Assembly (NCBI RefSeq): GCF_000282495.1
Contig: NZ_AKJE01000026.1
Location: 1 to 64,000 of the forward strand
Direction of reading: 5' to 3'
From: Pseudomonas sp. GM79
GTDB taxonomy: Bacteria > Pseudomonadota > Gammaproteobacteria > Pseudomonadales > Pseudomonadaceae
Length of the DNA stretch: 64,000 nt
The position numbers and the translations under genes were made by a program. Each line of letters opens with the position of its first letter. The first letter of the stretch is position 1. A model generated the notes under the pieces. That model was given only the letters and a program-made list of their open reading frames with translations. It did no database searches and had not been told where the DNA came from. This document shows, in pieces, positions 28,514-38,511 of this stretch.

Positions 28514-31144
28514 ATGGCCGATTGGCAGTCCCTCGATCCCGAGGCCGCTCGTGAAGCGGAAAAATATGAAAACCCTATTCCTAGCCGCGAACTGATCCTT
28601 CAGCACCTTGCTGATCGAGGTTCGCCTGCTAACCGCGAGCAGCTGGTCGAAGAGTTTGGTCTGACCACAGAAGACCAGATCGAAGCCCTGCGTCGTCGCC
28701 TGCGCGCCATGGAGCGCGACGCTCAACTCATCTATACCCGTCGCGGCACTTATGCGCCGGTGGACAAGCTCGACCTGATCCTGGGCCGCATCAGCGGTCA
28801 CCGTGACGGCTTCGGCTTTCTGGTCCCGGACGACGGCAGTGACGACCTGTTCATGAGTCCGGCGCAAATGCGTCTGGTGTTCGATGGCGACCGTGCCCTG
28901 GCGCGTGTTTCCGGCCTCGACCGTCGCGGTCGCCGTGAAGGCATGATCGTCGAAGTGGTGTCCCGTGCCCACGAGACCATCGTCGGTCGTTACTTCGAAG
29001 AGGGCGGTATCGGTTTCGTCGTCGCGGACAATCCGAAGATCCAGCAAGAAGTGCTGGTGACGCCGGGCCGTAACGCCAATGCCCAGATCGGTCAATTCGT
29101 CGAAGTGAAGATCACTCACTGGCCGACGCCACGCTTCCAGCCGCAAGGCGACGTGGTCGAAGTCGTGGGTAACTACATGGCGCCGGGCATGGAAATCGAT
29201 GTCGCCCTGCGCACTTACGATATCCCTCACGTCTGGCCTGAAGCGGTGCTCAAGGAAGCCGCCAAGCTCAAGCCTGAAGTCGAAGAGAAAGACAAAGAGA
29301 AGCGCATCGACCTGCGCCATCTGCCGTTCGTGACCATCGACGGCGAAGATGCACGCGACTTCGATGACGCGGTCTACTGCGAAGCCAAACCGGGCAAGCT
29401 GCGCCTGTTCTCCGGTGGCTGGAAGTTGTATGTGGCGATCGCCGACGTTTCCAGCTACGTGAAAATCGGTTCGGCGCTGGATAACGAATCCCAGGTTCGT
29501 GGCAACTCGGTGTACTTCCCCGAGCGCGTCGTGCCAATGCTGCCTGAGCAGCTGTCCAACGGCCTGTGCTCGCTCAACCCGCACGTCGATCGCCTGGCCA
29601 TGGTCTGCGAGATGACCATCTCCAAATCCGGCGAAATGACCGACTACTGCTTCTACGAAGCGGTGATTCACTCCCACGCCCGCCTGACCTATAACAAGGT
29701 CAGTGCCATGCTGGAGACGCCGAAAGCTACCGAAGCGCGTCAGCTTCGTGGTGAGTACACCGACGTCCTGCCGCACCTCAAGCAGTTGTATGCGCTGTAC
29801 AAGGTTCTGCTGGCGGCCCGTCACGTGCGTGGCGCGATTGATTTCGAAACGCAGGAAACCCGGATCATCTTCGGCTCCGAGCGCAAAATCGCCGAAATCC
29901 GTCCGACCGTTCGCAACGACGCCCACAAGCTGATCGAGGAATGCATGCTGGCGGCCAACGTGGCCACTGCAGAGTTCCTGAAGAAGCACGAAATCCCTGC
30001 GCTGTATCGCGTCCACGACGGTCCGCCACCGGAGCGTCTGGAAAAACTGCGCGCCTTCCTTGGCGAGCTAGGTCTGTCCCTGCACAAAGGCAAGGATGGT
30101 CCGTCGCCGAAGGATTACCAGGCTTTGCTGGCAGGCATCAAGGACCGTCCGGATTTCCACCTGATCCAGACCGTCATGCTGCGTTCGTTGAGCCAAGCGG
30201 TGTACAGCGCTGATAATCAGGGCCACTTCGGCCTGAATTACGAAGCCTATACCCACTTCACTTCGCCGATTCGCCGCTACCCGGACTTGCTCACGCACCG
30301 GGCGATTCGCAGCGTCATCCATTCGAAAATGGACACCCCGCACGTTCGACGTGCCGGTGCTATGACCATTCCGAAAGCGCGCATCTATCCGTACGACGAA
30401 GCGATTCTGGAGCAGCTCGGCGAGCAGTGCTCGATGAGCGAGCGCCGGGCCGACGAAGCGACCCGCGATGTCGTGAACTGGCTCAAGTGCGAGTTCATGA
30501 AAGACCGCGTGGGCGAATCGTTCCCGGGTGTGATCACCGCCGTGACCGGTTTTGGTCTGTTCGTCGAACTGACCGATATCTACGTCGAAGGCCTGGTGCA
30601 CGTCACCGCGCTGCCGGGCGATTACTACCACTTCGATCCTGTACACCACCGCCTCGCCGGTGAGCGTACCGGTCGCAGCTTCCGCCTTGGCGACACCGTT
30701 GAAGTTCGCGTCATGCGCGTCGACCTCGACGAGCGCAAGATCGACTTCGAGATGGCTGAAAAAACCATCAGCGCGCCGATCGGCCGCAAGAAGCGTGGGA
30801 CTGAAACCGCTGCTCCGGCTGTCAAATCCGCCGCAGAACCGGCACCGGCGAAAACCGGCCGTCGTCCTGCCAAGGAAAAAGTCGTCGAGGCCTATCGCCC
30901 GAGCGATGCCGCGGCAAAAAATGCCGAGTTGCGCAAAAGTCGTGAATTGAAACAGGCGTTGCTGTCTGAAGCGAAAAGCGGCGGTAAAGCGGCGTCTGGG
31001 GGAAAGACCGGGCGGTCGGCGCCTGACAAGGCCTCCGGCGGCAAGCCAGCGAAACCGAGCAAACACCGTAAAGGCCCGCCAAAAGCGGGTTCCGCTCCAG
31101 CCGCCAGAAGCGGCGGGGCGCGCAAACCTAAGGCCAAGTCATGA
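28514..31144 (+). CDS. rnr: Ribonuclease R
   Basis: RNase R is a processive 3'-to-5' exoribonuclease that degrades structured RNA. The 876-residue protein has an N-terminal winged-helix part and cold-shock domains. The RNB catalytic domain has its motif DGEDARDFDDAV near residue 276, and an S1 RNA-binding domain covers about 655-740 (SFPGVITAVTGFGLFVELTD). The C-terminal tail, about 130 residues rich in K, A, R, G and P, is basic and low-complexity. Its ATGA overlaps the rlmB start, so the two are translationally coupled, as in other proteobacteria. Confidence 0.97.
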   Translation: MADWQSLDPEAAREAEKYENPIPSRELILQHLADRGSPANREQLVEEFGLTTEDQIEALRRRLRAMERDAQLIYTRRGTYAPVDKLDLILGRISGHRDGFGFLVPDDGSDDLFMSPAQMRLVFDGDRALARVSGLDRRGRREGMIVEVVSRAHETIVGRYFEEGGIGFVVADNPKIQQEVLVTPGRNANAQIGQFVEVKITHWPTPRFQPQGDVVEVVGNYMAPGMEIDVALRTYDIPHVWPEAVLKEAAKLKPEVEEKDKEKRIDLRHLPFVTIDGEDARDFDDAVYCEAKPGKLRLFSGGWKLYVAIADVSSYVKIGSALDNESQVRGNSVYFPERVVPMLPEQLSNGLCSLNPHVDRLAMVCEMTISKSGEMTDYCFYEAVIHSHARLTYNKVSAMLETPKATEARQLRGEYTDVLPHLKQLYALYKVLLAARHVRGAIDFETQETRIIFGSERKIAEIRPTVRNDAHKLIEECMLAANVATAEFLKKHEIPALYRVHDGPPPERLEKLRAFLGELGLSLHKGKDGPSPKDYQALLAGIKDRPDFHLIQTVMLRSLSQAVYSADNQGHFGLNYEAYTHFTSPIRRYPDLLTHRAIRSVIHSKMDTPHVRRAGAMTIPKARIYPYDEAILEQLGEQCSMSERRADEATRDVVNWLKCEFMKDRVGESFPGVITAVTGFGLFVELTDIYVEGLVHVTALPGDYYHFDPVHHRLAGERTGRSFRLGDTVEVRVMRVDLDERKIDFEMAEKTISAPIGRKKRGTETAAPAVKSAAEPAPAKTGRRPAKEKVVEAYRPSDAAAKNAELRKSRELKQALLSEAKSGGKAASGGKTGRSAPDKASGGKPAKPSKHRKGPPKAGSAPAARSGGARKPKAKS

Positions 31145-31902
31145 GTCAGTTGGAAAAGATCTATGGCGTGCACGCGGTAGAAGCGTTGCTGCGTCACCAC
31201 CCAAAACGCGTCAAGCAGATCTGGCTGGCCGAAGGCCGCAGTGATCCGCGGGTTCAGGCGCTGATCGAGTTGGCGAACGAAAATCGCGTGGCCGTCGGCA
31301 ACGCCGAGCGTCGTGAGCTGGATGCCTGGGTTGAAGGCGTGCACCAGGGCGTGGTGGCGGAGGTGAGTCCGAGCCAGGTCTGGGGCGAGGCGATGCTCGA
31401 CGAACTGCTTGATCGCACCGAAGGCGCGCCGCTGTTGCTGGTGCTCGACGGTGTGACCGATCCGCACAACCTCGGCGCTTGCCTGCGTTCGGCCGATGCG
31501 GCCGGCGCGCTGGCGGTGATCGTTCCAAAGGACAAGTCGGCGACGTTGACCCCGACGGTGCGTAAAGTGGCCTGCGGCGCGGCGGAAGTGATTCCGTTGG
31601 TTGCGGTGACCAATCTGGCGCGCACCCTGGAGAAGCTCAAGCAGCGTGGCTTGTGGGTTGTCGGTACGGCTGGCGAGGCTGAACAGAGTCTGTATCAGCA
31701 AGACATGACCGGCCCGACCATCCTGATCATGGGGGCTGAAGGCAGCGGCATGCGTCGCCTGACCCGCGATCTGTGCGACTACCTGGTGCACCTGCCGATG
31801 GCTGGTAGCGTCAGCAGTCTCAACGTTTCCGTGGCGACCGGCGTCTGTCTGTTTGAAGCCCGGCGCCAGCGCAGCGTCAAGGCTGTCAGCAAAAAGTCCT
31901 GA
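31141..31902 (+). CDS. rlmB: 23S rRNA (Gm2251) 2'-O-methyltransferase RlmB
   Basis: RlmB methylates the ribose of G2251 in the peptidyl-transferase region of 23S rRNA. The 253-residue protein has the N-terminal substrate-binding domain (IYGVHAVEALLRHHPKRVKQ). The SpoU trefoil-knot methyltransferase domain has LDGVTDPHNLGACLRSADA, GAEGSGMRRL and the C-terminal MAGSVSSLNVSVATGV. It overlaps rnr by 4 bases. Confidence 0.97.
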   Translation: MSQLEKIYGVHAVEALLRHHPKRVKQIWLAEGRSDPRVQALIELANENRVAVGNAERRELDAWVEGVHQGVVAEVSPSQVWGEAMLDELLDRTEGAPLLLVLDGVTDPHNLGACLRSADAAGALAVIVPKDKSATLTPTVRKVACGAAEVIPLVAVTNLARTLEKLKQRGLWVVGTAGEAEQSLYQQDMTGPTILIMGAEGSGMRRLTRDLCDYLVHLPMAGSVSSLNVSVATGVCLFEARRQRSVKAVSKKS

Positions 31903-31918
31903 TCCGACGCAGTTCTAA

Positions 31919-32008
31919 TGTGGGAGCGGGCTTGCTCGCGAATACGGCCTGACATTCAACACTTGTGCTGAATGACACTCCGCTTTCGCGAGCAAGCCCG
32001 CTCCCACA
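31919..32008. repeat. REPIN
   Basis: TGTGGGAGCGGGCTTGCTCG and its inverted copy CGAGCAAGCCCGCTCCCACA flank a short centre containing CATTCAACAC, between rlmB and the rpsF promoter. Confidence 0.92.
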
Positions 32009-32060
32009 ATGATTTATGCCTGGCGAACATTGGTGGTTGTTCAAATAATCACCAATTGCC

Positions 32061-32089
32061 TTGCGCCTCTCTTGTCCCTTCTCTACAAT
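32061..32089 (+). promoter_or_regulatory. Promoter of the rpsF ribosomal operon
   Basis: TTGCGC, a 17-base spacer, then TACAAT. It leaves a leader of about 110 bases before rpsF. A small hairpin, CCGC-TTTTGA-GCGG (32168-32181), sits close to the ribosome-binding site. It could belong to the known S6:S18-binding leader motif, but I cannot confirm the fold. Confidence 0.65.
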
Positions 32090-32207
32090 TGCGCCCCTTG
32101 CTGTGACGGCAGGCACGCATGTGTCTATCGCAAGCAAGTCCATAAGTGTCATTCACTCCTTGTCTGACCGCTTTTGAGCGGCAGGCTACAACCCGTAAGG
32201 AGCATTC

Positions 32208-32630
32208 ATGCGTCATTACGAAATCATCTTTTTGGTCCACCCGGATCAAAGCGAGCAAGTCGGCGGCATGGTTGAGCGTTACACCAAGCTGATCGAAGAA
32301 GACGGCGGCAAAATCCACCGTCTGGAAGATTGGGGCCGTCGTCAACTGGCCTACGCAATCAACAATGTTCACAAGGCTCACTACGTGATGCTGAACGTTG
32401 AGTGCACTGGCAAGGCCCTGGCCGAGCTGGAAGACAACTTCCGCTACAACGATGCAGTGATCCGTAACCTGGTCATCCGTCGCGAAGAAGCCGTTACCGG
32501 CCAATCCGAGATGCTCAAGGCTGAAGAAAACCGCAGTGAGCGCCGTGAGCGTCGCGACCGTCCTGAGCACTCCGACGCCGAAGGCGTTGATGGTGATGAC
32601 AGCGACGCCAGCGATAACGCTGACGAGTAA
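32208..32630 (+). CDS. rpsF: 30S ribosomal protein bS6
   Basis: The 140-residue protein starts [20 protein letters not shown] and has the ferredoxin-like S6 fold. A long charged tail (ERRERRDRP then aspartate-rich to the end) may be extended by glutamate ligation, as RimK does to S6 in other bacteria. A TAAGGAG ribosome-binding site precedes it. It is the first gene of the rpsF-rpsR-DUF2232-rplI operon. Confidence 0.98.
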   Translation: MRHYEIIFLVHPDQSEQVGGMVERYTKLIEEDGGKIHRLEDWGRRQLAYAINNVHKAHYVMLNVECTGKALAELEDNFRYNDAVIRNLVIRREEAVTGQSEMLKAEENRSERRERRDRPEHSDAEGVDGDDSDASDNADE

Positions 32631-32658
32631 TCCACGGACCTTTTGAGGAGCCTATTAC

Positions 32659-32889
32659 ATGGCACGTTTCTTCCGTCGTCGTAAATTCTGCCGCTTCACC
32701 GCTGAAGACGTGAAAGAGATCGATTACAAAGATCTCAACACTCTGAAAGCTTACGTATCCGAGACCGGCAAAATCGTTCCAAGCCGCATCACCGGTACCA
32801 AAGCTCGTTATCAGCGTCAGCTGGCCACCGCTATCAAGCGCGCCCGCTTCCTGGCCCTGCTGGCCTACACCGACAGCCACGGCCGCTGA
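32659..32889 (+). CDS. rpsR: 30S ribosomal protein bS18
   Basis: The 76-residue basic protein starts [20 protein letters not shown] and ends in [15 protein letters not shown], typical of S18, which pairs with S6 on the platform of the 30S subunit. It follows rpsF by 28 bases, with TTGAGGAG ahead of the start. Confidence 0.98.
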
Positions 32890-32925
32890 GACCGGGCAGT
32901 CGACACGTAGCAAAGGATTGAATGC

Positions 32926-33819
32926 ATGCGCGCCTTAGCTGAGTTCATCATGCGCGGCCGTATGCAGGCCACTCTGGTAGTGGCCGGATGCGCAACGTTG
33001 CCGTTGTTGTATTGGTTGGGTGCTGCCGCAGGATGCCTTGTGCTCCTGCGGCGCGGATTGAAGGACGCCTTGGGCGTTCTTGCTCTGGGACTGCTGCCAG
33101 CGTTGATCTGGTGGCTTTATTCCGACGACCCACGGGCACTTCTGGTGCTGCTGGGGTCTTCGAGCCTTGCGTTGGTTTTGCGCGCAAGCGAGTCCTGGAA
33201 CCGCGTGCTGCTGGTCAGCATAGCGATGGGATTGGTGTTTTCAGTGGTGCTGGGAGCGGCTTTTGCGCCCCAGATCGAGATGCTGGCGCAGGCTTTGATA
33301 AAAGTCATGCCGTCGCTACTCGGTGATGTCTACCAGCAATTGTCGGTAGACGAGCAAGCGCGTTTCGCGTCCCTGATTGCACCGGTCCTGACCGGCCTGA
33401 TTGCGGCCTTGTTGCAAATCGTCAGTGTGCTGAGCCTGATTGTCGGGCGCTACTGGCAGGCGTTGTTGTACAACCCGGGTGGTTTTGGTCGCGAGTTTCG
33501 CGCCATCCGAATCCCGCTTTTACCGGCGATGTTGCTGCTGGTGTTGATGCTTCTGGGGCCTAACTTAGGCTCGCAGATGGCCATGTTGACACCGTTGTGC
33601 AGCGTACCGCTGGTGTTCGCCGGGCTGGCCCTGATTCACGGGCTGGTGGCGCAAAAGCGACTGGCCAAATTCTGGCTGGTGGGGTTGTACGTCACGCTGT
33701 TGCTGTTCATGCAACTGATCTATCCGTTGCTGGTGGTCTTGGCCATCGTCGACAGCCTGATTGATTTTCGCGGTCGTTCGGCACCGAAAGATGCCGATAA
33801 CGCGAACGGTGAAGGTTAA
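32926..33819 (+). CDS. DUF2232-type integral membrane protein
   Basis: The 297-residue protein is almost wholly hydrophobic, with about eight membrane segments, and ends in a short charged tail. It matches the DUF2232 (YybS-like) proteins that sit between rpsR and rplI in pseudomonads. The molecular function is unknown. Its position inside a ribosomal-protein operon means it is co-expressed with translation genes, though this need not imply a ribosomal role. Confidence 0.8.
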   Translation: MRALAEFIMRGRMQATLVVAGCATLPLLYWLGAAAGCLVLLRRGLKDALGVLALGLLPALIWWLYSDDPRALLVLLGSSSLALVLRASESWNRVLLVSIAMGLVFSVVLGAAFAPQIEMLAQALIKVMPSLLGDVYQQLSVDEQARFASLIAPVLTGLIAALLQIVSVLSLIVGRYWQALLYNPGGFGREFRAIRIPLLPAMLLLVLMLLGPNLGSQMAMLTPLCSVPLVFAGLALIHGLVAQKRLAKFWLVGLYVTLLLFMQLIYPLLVVLAIVDSLIDFRGRSAPKDADNANGEG

Positions 33820-33838
33820 AAGTTAAGAGGATTTTCAC

Positions 33839-34285
33839 ATGCAACTGATCCTTCTGGAAAAAGTCACCAACCTGGGCAACCTGGGTGACAAAGTGAACGT
33901 TAAGGCTGGTTACGGTCGTAACTACCTGCTGCCTTACGGCAAAGCTACCGCTGCGACCGCTGCCAACCTGGCTGCGTTCGAAGAGCGTCGCGCTGAGCTG
34001 GAAAAAGCCGCAGCAGACCGTAAAACTTCGGCTGAAAGCCGTGCCGCCCAACTGGCTGAGCTGGAAGTGACTATCACTGCCACCGCTGGTGACGAAGGCA
34101 AGCTGTTCGGTTCGATCGGCACCCACGACATCGCTGATGCACTGACCGCCTCTGGCGTTGAAGTTGCAAAAAGCGAAGTTCGTCTGCCGAACGGCACCAT
34201 CCGCAACGTAGGCGAATTCGACGTAGCCGTGCACCTGCACGCCGAAGTTGAAGCCACCGTACGCGTTGTCGTGGTAGCAGCTTAA
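33839..34285 (+). CDS. rplI: 50S ribosomal protein bL9
   Basis: The 148-residue L9 has an N-terminal RNA-binding domain with [19 protein letters not shown] and [14 protein letters not shown] long connecting helix (about 40-75) leads to the C-terminal domain. AAGAGG lies upstream of the ATG. It is the last gene of the ribosomal operon, followed by a terminator. Confidence 0.98.
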   Translation: MQLILLEKVTNLGNLGDKVNVKAGYGRNYLLPYGKATAATAANLAAFEERRAELEKAAADRKTSAESRAAQLAELEVTITATAGDEGKLFGSIGTHDIADALTASGVEVAKSEVRLPNGTIRNVGEFDVAVHLHAEVEATVRVVVVAA

Positions 34286-34330
34286 GCAGCACTTGTCGGC
34301 TGGCACCCTCGGGTGCTTGCCGGTAACATC

Positions 34331-34367
34331 GGGCACGATCCTGTTTACAGGTCGTGCCCTTTGTCTT
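34331..34367 (+). terminator. Terminator of the rpsF-rplI operon
   Basis: GGGCACGATCCTG-TTTA-CAGGTCGTGCCC is followed by TTTGTCTTT, between rplI and dnaB. Confidence 0.85.
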
Positions 34368-34408
34368 TCTGCGGTTCCTGATTTTCTACAAACTAATTCC
34401 AAGTGGCC

Positions 34409-35803
34409 ATGAACGATATTTCCGCTCCCGAGCAATACGATCTGCAAACCGCTGCCCTGAAGGTGCCGCCGCATTCCATCGAGGCCGAACAGGCTGTGCT
34501 CGGTGGTTTGATGCTGGACAACAACGCCTGGGAACGCGTGTTGGATCAAGTCTCCGACGGCGATTTCTATCGGCATGACCACCGCCTGATCTTCCGTGCG
34601 ATCGCCAAGCTCGCCGACCAGAACTCCCCCATCGACGTCGTGACCCTCGCCGAGCAATTGGACAAGGAAGGTCAGACCTCGCAAGTCGGTGGTCTCGGCT
34701 ACCTGGGTGAGCTGGCGAAAAACACGCCGTCCGTCGCCAACATCAAGGCCTATGCGCAAATCGTTCGTGCGCGGGCGACCTTACGGCAACTGATCGGCAT
34801 CGCCACCGAAATTGCCGACAGCGCTTTCAATCCGGAAGGCCGCACGGCTGAAGAGATTCTCGACGAAGCTGAGCGGCAAATCTTCCAGATCGCCGAGGCC
34901 CGGCCAAAAACCGGCGGCCCGGTGAGTGTGAATGACCTGCTGACCAAGGCTATCGACCGCATCGATACCTTGTTCAACACCGACAACGCCATCACTGGCC
35001 TGTCCACCGGTTACACCGACCTCGACGAGAAGACCAGCGGCTTACAGCCTGCCGACCTGATCATCGTCGCCGGCCGTCCGTCCATGGGTAAAACCACCTT
35101 CGCAATGAACCTGGTGGAAAACGCCGTGTTGCGCAGCGACAAGTGCGTGCTGGTTTACTCGCTGGAGATGCCAGGCGAATCGCTGATCATGCGTATGCTG
35201 TCGTCCCTTGGGCGTATCGACCAGACCAAGGTCCGGGCCGGTCGGCTGGACGACGACGATTGGCCGCGCCTGACCTCGGCGGTCAACCTGCTGAACGATC
35301 GCAAGCTGTTCATCGACGACACGGCCGGTATCAGCCCGTCGGAGATGCGCGCGCGGACCCGGCGTCTGGTGCGTGAGCACGGCGACATCGCCCTGATCAT
35401 GATCGACTACCTGCAGTTGATGCAGATTCCAGGTTCCGGTGGCGACAACCGGACCAACGAGATTTCCGAGATCTCCCGTTCCTTGAAAGCCCTCGCCAAG
35501 GAATTCAACTGCCCGGTGGTGGCGCTGTCCCAGCTCAACCGCTCCCTGGAGCAACGACCGAACAAACGCCCGATCAACTCCGACCTCCGGGAATCCGGAG
35601 CGATCGAGCAGGATGCTGACGTGATCATGTTCGTGTACCGGGATGAGGTCTATCACCCGGAAACCGAGCATAAAGGCATCGCCGAGATCATCATCGGCAA
35701 ACAGCGGAACGGCCCGATCGGCACGTCACGACTGGCGTTCATCGGTAAGTACACCCGCTTCGAAAACCTGGCGCCGGGCAGCTACAATTTCGACGACGAA
35801 TAA
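34409..35803 (+). CDS. dnaB: Replicative DNA helicase DnaB
   Basis: This hexameric 5'-to-3' helicase opens the replication fork. The 464-residue protein has an N-terminal primase-interacting domain (PPHSIEAEQAVLGGLMLDN) and a RecA-like domain with Walker A GRPSMGKTTFAMN near residue 221. Further motifs are IMIDYLQLM and SQLNRSLEQRPNKRP. A GTG two codons upstream (34403) is also in frame; the ATG giving MNDISAPEQ matches the usual length. Confidence 0.98.
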   Translation: MNDISAPEQYDLQTAALKVPPHSIEAEQAVLGGLMLDNNAWERVLDQVSDGDFYRHDHRLIFRAIAKLADQNSPIDVVTLAEQLDKEGQTSQVGGLGYLGELAKNTPSVANIKAYAQIVRARATLRQLIGIATEIADSAFNPEGRTAEEILDEAERQIFQIAEARPKTGGPVSVNDLLTKAIDRIDTLFNTDNAITGLSTGYTDLDEKTSGLQPADLIIVAGRPSMGKTTFAMNLVENAVLRSDKCVLVYSLEMPGESLIMRMLSSLGRIDQTKVRAGRLDDDDWPRLTSAVNLLNDRKLFIDDTAGISPSEMRARTRRLVREHGDIALIMIDYLQLMQIPGSGGDNRTNEISEISRSLKALAKEFNCPVVALSQLNRSLEQRPNKRPINSDLRESGAIEQDADVIMFVYRDEVYHPETEHKGIAEIIIGKQRNGPIGTSRLAFIGKYTRFENLAPGSYNFDDE

Positions 35804-35823
35804 GTTGTGTTGCGCCTGAGAGG

Positions 35824-35897
35824 GCCCCATCGCGGGCAAGCCCGCTCCCACAAGGATCACACCGAACCTGTGGGAGGGGCTTGCCCGCGATGGGGTC
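35824..35897. repeat. REPIN
   Basis: CCCATCGCGGGCAAGCCCGC and GGGGCTTGCCCGCGATGGGG face each other about 30 bases apart, between dnaB and ygiQ. Confidence 0.92.
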
Positions 35898-35992
35898 GCC
35901 GTAATTTCCGACCATAGCCGTCGGAATTGGTCAAATTTTGTGCTATATTCCGCGCCCGCGAAATTCAATGAAAGCCAACACCGGTTATCGAC

Positions 35993-38296
35993 ATGCAAGC
36001 AGCCAAGCCGTTATTTGACTATCCCAAGTACTGGGCCGAATGTTTCGGGCCAGCGCCATTCCTGCCGATGAGCAGGGAGGAGATGGATCAGCTTGGCTGG
36101 GATTCCTGCGACATCATCATCGTTACCGGTGATGCCTACGTCGACCACCCGTCGTTCGGCATGGCGATCATCGGCCGACTGCTGGAGGCTCAGGGCTTCC
36201 GCGTCGGGATCATTGCCCAGCCTAACTGGCAGTCCAAAGACGACTTCATGAAGCTCGGCGAGCCGAACCTGTTCTTCGGTGTCGCGGCCGGCAACATGGA
36301 CTCGATGATCAACCGCTACACCGCCGACAAAAAAATCCGTTCCGATGACGCCTACACCCCCGGTGGCCTGGCGGGCAAACGTCCGGATCGCGCGAGCCTG
36401 GTTTACAGCCAGCGCTGCAAGGAAGCCTACAAGCACGTGCCGATCGTTCTCGGTGGCATCGAAGCCTCCCTGCGCCGCATCGCCCACTACGATTACTGGC
36501 AGGACCGGGTGCGCAACTCGATCCTGATCGACGCCTGCGCCGACATCCTGCTCTACGGCAACGCCGAGCGTGCGATTGTCGAAGTCGCCCAGCGTCTGTC
36601 GTTCGGTCACAAGATCGAAGACATCACCGATGTGCGTGGTACCGCGTTCATTCGTCGTGACACGCCAAAAGACTGGTTCGAGATCGACTCCACGCGCATT
36701 GACCGTCCGGGCAAGGTCGACAAGATCATCAACCCATACGTGAACACCCAAGACACCCAGGCTTGTGCCATCGAGCAGGAAAAGGGGCCGGTTGAAGACC
36801 CGAACGAAGCGAAGGTCGTGCAATTGCTGCCGAACCCGCGCCTTACCCGCGAGAAAACGGTCATCCGTTTGCCATCGATGGAAAAAGTCCGTGGCGACTC
36901 GGTGCTCTACGCCCACGCCAACCGCGTGCTTCACCTGGAAACCAACCCGGGCAACGCCCGTGCGCTGGTGCAGAAGCATGGCGAAGTGGACGTCTGGTTC
37001 AACCCGCCTCCGATTCCCATGACCACCGAAGAAATGGACTACGTGTTCGGCATGCCTTACGCACGGGTTCCGCACCCGGCGTACGGCAAGGAAAAGATTC
37101 CTGCCTACGACATGATCCGCTTCTCGGTGAACATCATGCGCGGCTGCTTCGGCGGCTGTACGTTCTGCTCGATCACCGAGCACGAAGGCCGGATCATCCA
37201 GAACCGTTCCGAAGAGTCGATCATTCGCGAAATCGAAGAGATCCGCGACAAGGTGCCAGGCTTCACCGGAGTGATTTCCGACCTCGGCGGCCCGACCGCG
37301 AACATGTACCGCATCGCCTGCAAGAGCCCGGTCATCGAGTCCGCGTGCCGCAAGCCGTCCTGCGTGTTCCCGGGCATCTGTGAAAACCTCAACACCGATC
37401 ACTCGTCGCTGATCCAGCTCTATCGCAGCGCCCGTGCCTTGCCGGGTGTGAAGAAGATCCTGATCGCGTCCGGCCTGCGTTACGACCTCGCGGTCGAGTC
37501 GCCGGAGTACGTCAAGGAACTGGTGACTCACCACGTCGGTGGTTACCTGAAGATCGCCCCGGAACACACCGAGGAAGGTCCGCTCAACCAGATGATGAAA
37601 CCGGGCATCGGCAGCTATGACAAGTTCAAGCGCATGTTCGAGAAGTACACCAAGGAAGCCGGGAAAGAGCAGTACCTGATTCCGTACTTCATCGCCGCTC
37701 ACCCGGGCACCACCGACGAAGACATGATGAACCTGGCCCTGTGGCTCAAGGGCAACGGTTTCCGTGCCGACCAGGTGCAGGCGTTCTACCCGTCGCCGAT
37801 GGCTACCGCCACCGCGATGTACCATTCGGGCAAGAACCCGTTGCGCAAGGTCACTTACAAGAGTGACGGCGTGACCATCGTCAAGAGCGAAGAGCAGCGT
37901 CGTCTGCACAAGGCGTTCTTGCGTTATCACGACCCCAAAGGCTGGCCGATGCTGCGCGAAGCGCTGACCCGCATGGGCCGCGCCGACCTGATCGGGCCGG
38001 GCAAGAACCAGTTGATCCCGCTGCATCAGCCGGCGACCGACAGCTACCAGAGCGCCCGTCGCAAGAACTCGACACCGGCCGGCAGCCACAAAGTGGCCGG
38101 GGAAAAGACCACCAAAATCCTGACCCAGCACACCGGCCTGCCACCGCGTGCCAGTGATGGCGGTAACCCGTGGGACAAGCGTGAACAGGCCAAGGCTGCG
38201 GCATTCGCCCGCAACCAGCAGGCGGCCAAGGAGCGTAAGGACGCGGCCAAAGGCAAGGGACCCAAACCGGCCCGCAAGCCAGTCGTGCCGCGTTAA
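35993..38296 (+). CDS. ygiQ: YgiQ-family radical SAM protein
   Basis: The 767-residue protein has an N-terminal domain typical of UPF0313/YgiQ ([19 protein letters not shown]). The radical SAM core carries its 4Fe-4S motif CFGGCTFC near residues 385-392, then an extended C-terminal region. The last about 80 residues are rich in K, A and P. The reaction catalysed by this family is not known to me. The ATG at 35993 is supported by alignment of the N-terminus with the family from memory. It is monocistronic, ending in a terminator. Confidence 0.9.
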   Translation: MQAAKPLFDYPKYWAECFGPAPFLPMSREEMDQLGWDSCDIIIVTGDAYVDHPSFGMAIIGRLLEAQGFRVGIIAQPNWQSKDDFMKLGEPNLFFGVAAGNMDSMINRYTADKKIRSDDAYTPGGLAGKRPDRASLVYSQRCKEAYKHVPIVLGGIEASLRRIAHYDYWQDRVRNSILIDACADILLYGNAERAIVEVAQRLSFGHKIEDITDVRGTAFIRRDTPKDWFEIDSTRIDRPGKVDKIINPYVNTQDTQACAIEQEKGPVEDPNEAKVVQLLPNPRLTREKTVIRLPSMEKVRGDSVLYAHANRVLHLETNPGNARALVQKHGEVDVWFNPPPIPMTTEEMDYVFGMPYARVPHPAYGKEKIPAYDMIRFSVNIMRGCFGGCTFCSITEHEGRIIQNRSEESIIREIEEIRDKVPGFTGVISDLGGPTANMYRIACKSPVIESACRKPSCVFPGICENLNTDHSSLIQLYRSARALPGVKKILIASGLRYDLAVESPEYVKELVTHHVGGYLKIAPEHTEEGPLNQMMKPGIGSYDKFKRMFEKYTKEAGKEQYLIPYFIAAHPGTTDEDMMNLALWLKGNGFRADQVQAFYPSPMATATAMYHSGKNPLRKVTYKSDGVTIVKSEEQRRLHKAFLRYHDPKGWPMLREALTRMGRADLIGPGKNQLIPLHQPATDSYQSARRKNSTPAGSHKVAGEKTTKILTQHTGLPPRASDGGNPWDKREQAKAAAFARNQQAAKERKDAAKGKGPKPARKPVVPR

Positions 38297-38313
38297 ACTT
38301 CGCGCTCTATCGC

Positions 38314-38346
38314 AAAACGCCAGCCTCAGTGCTGGCGTTTTGTTTT
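38314..38346 (+). terminator. Rho-independent terminator after ygiQ
   Basis: AAAACGCCAGC-CTCAGT-GCTGGCGTTTT followed by GTTTT. Confidence 0.9.
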
Positions 38347-38429
38347 CTAGCGAGGGTGTGGCCTGTTTGCTAAGGTGACGCGCACTTCAATGGCTGCCCG
38401 GGAAACTGATTTCCCTATACGACGCCAAA

Positions 38430-38458
38430 CCCTGTGGGAGCCGGGCTCGCTCGTGATG
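38430..38458. repeat. Solitary, degraded REP
   Basis: CCTGTGGGAGCCGGGCTCGC followed by TCGTGATG resembles one REP arm with a mutated core. No inverted partner is nearby. It marks the left edge of the accessory cassette at 38.5-40.3 kb. Confidence 0.6.
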
Positions 38459-38511
38459 ATGGCGGCACAGGCAATAAAGATCTCTCCCCCCGATCTTCAA
38501 GGACGATTCAC

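Noticed and set aside
36011..38131. 706-codon minus-strand frame opposite ygiQ
   Set aside because: Antisense shadow; the radical SAM protein on the + strand has clear motifs and the minus-strand product has none.
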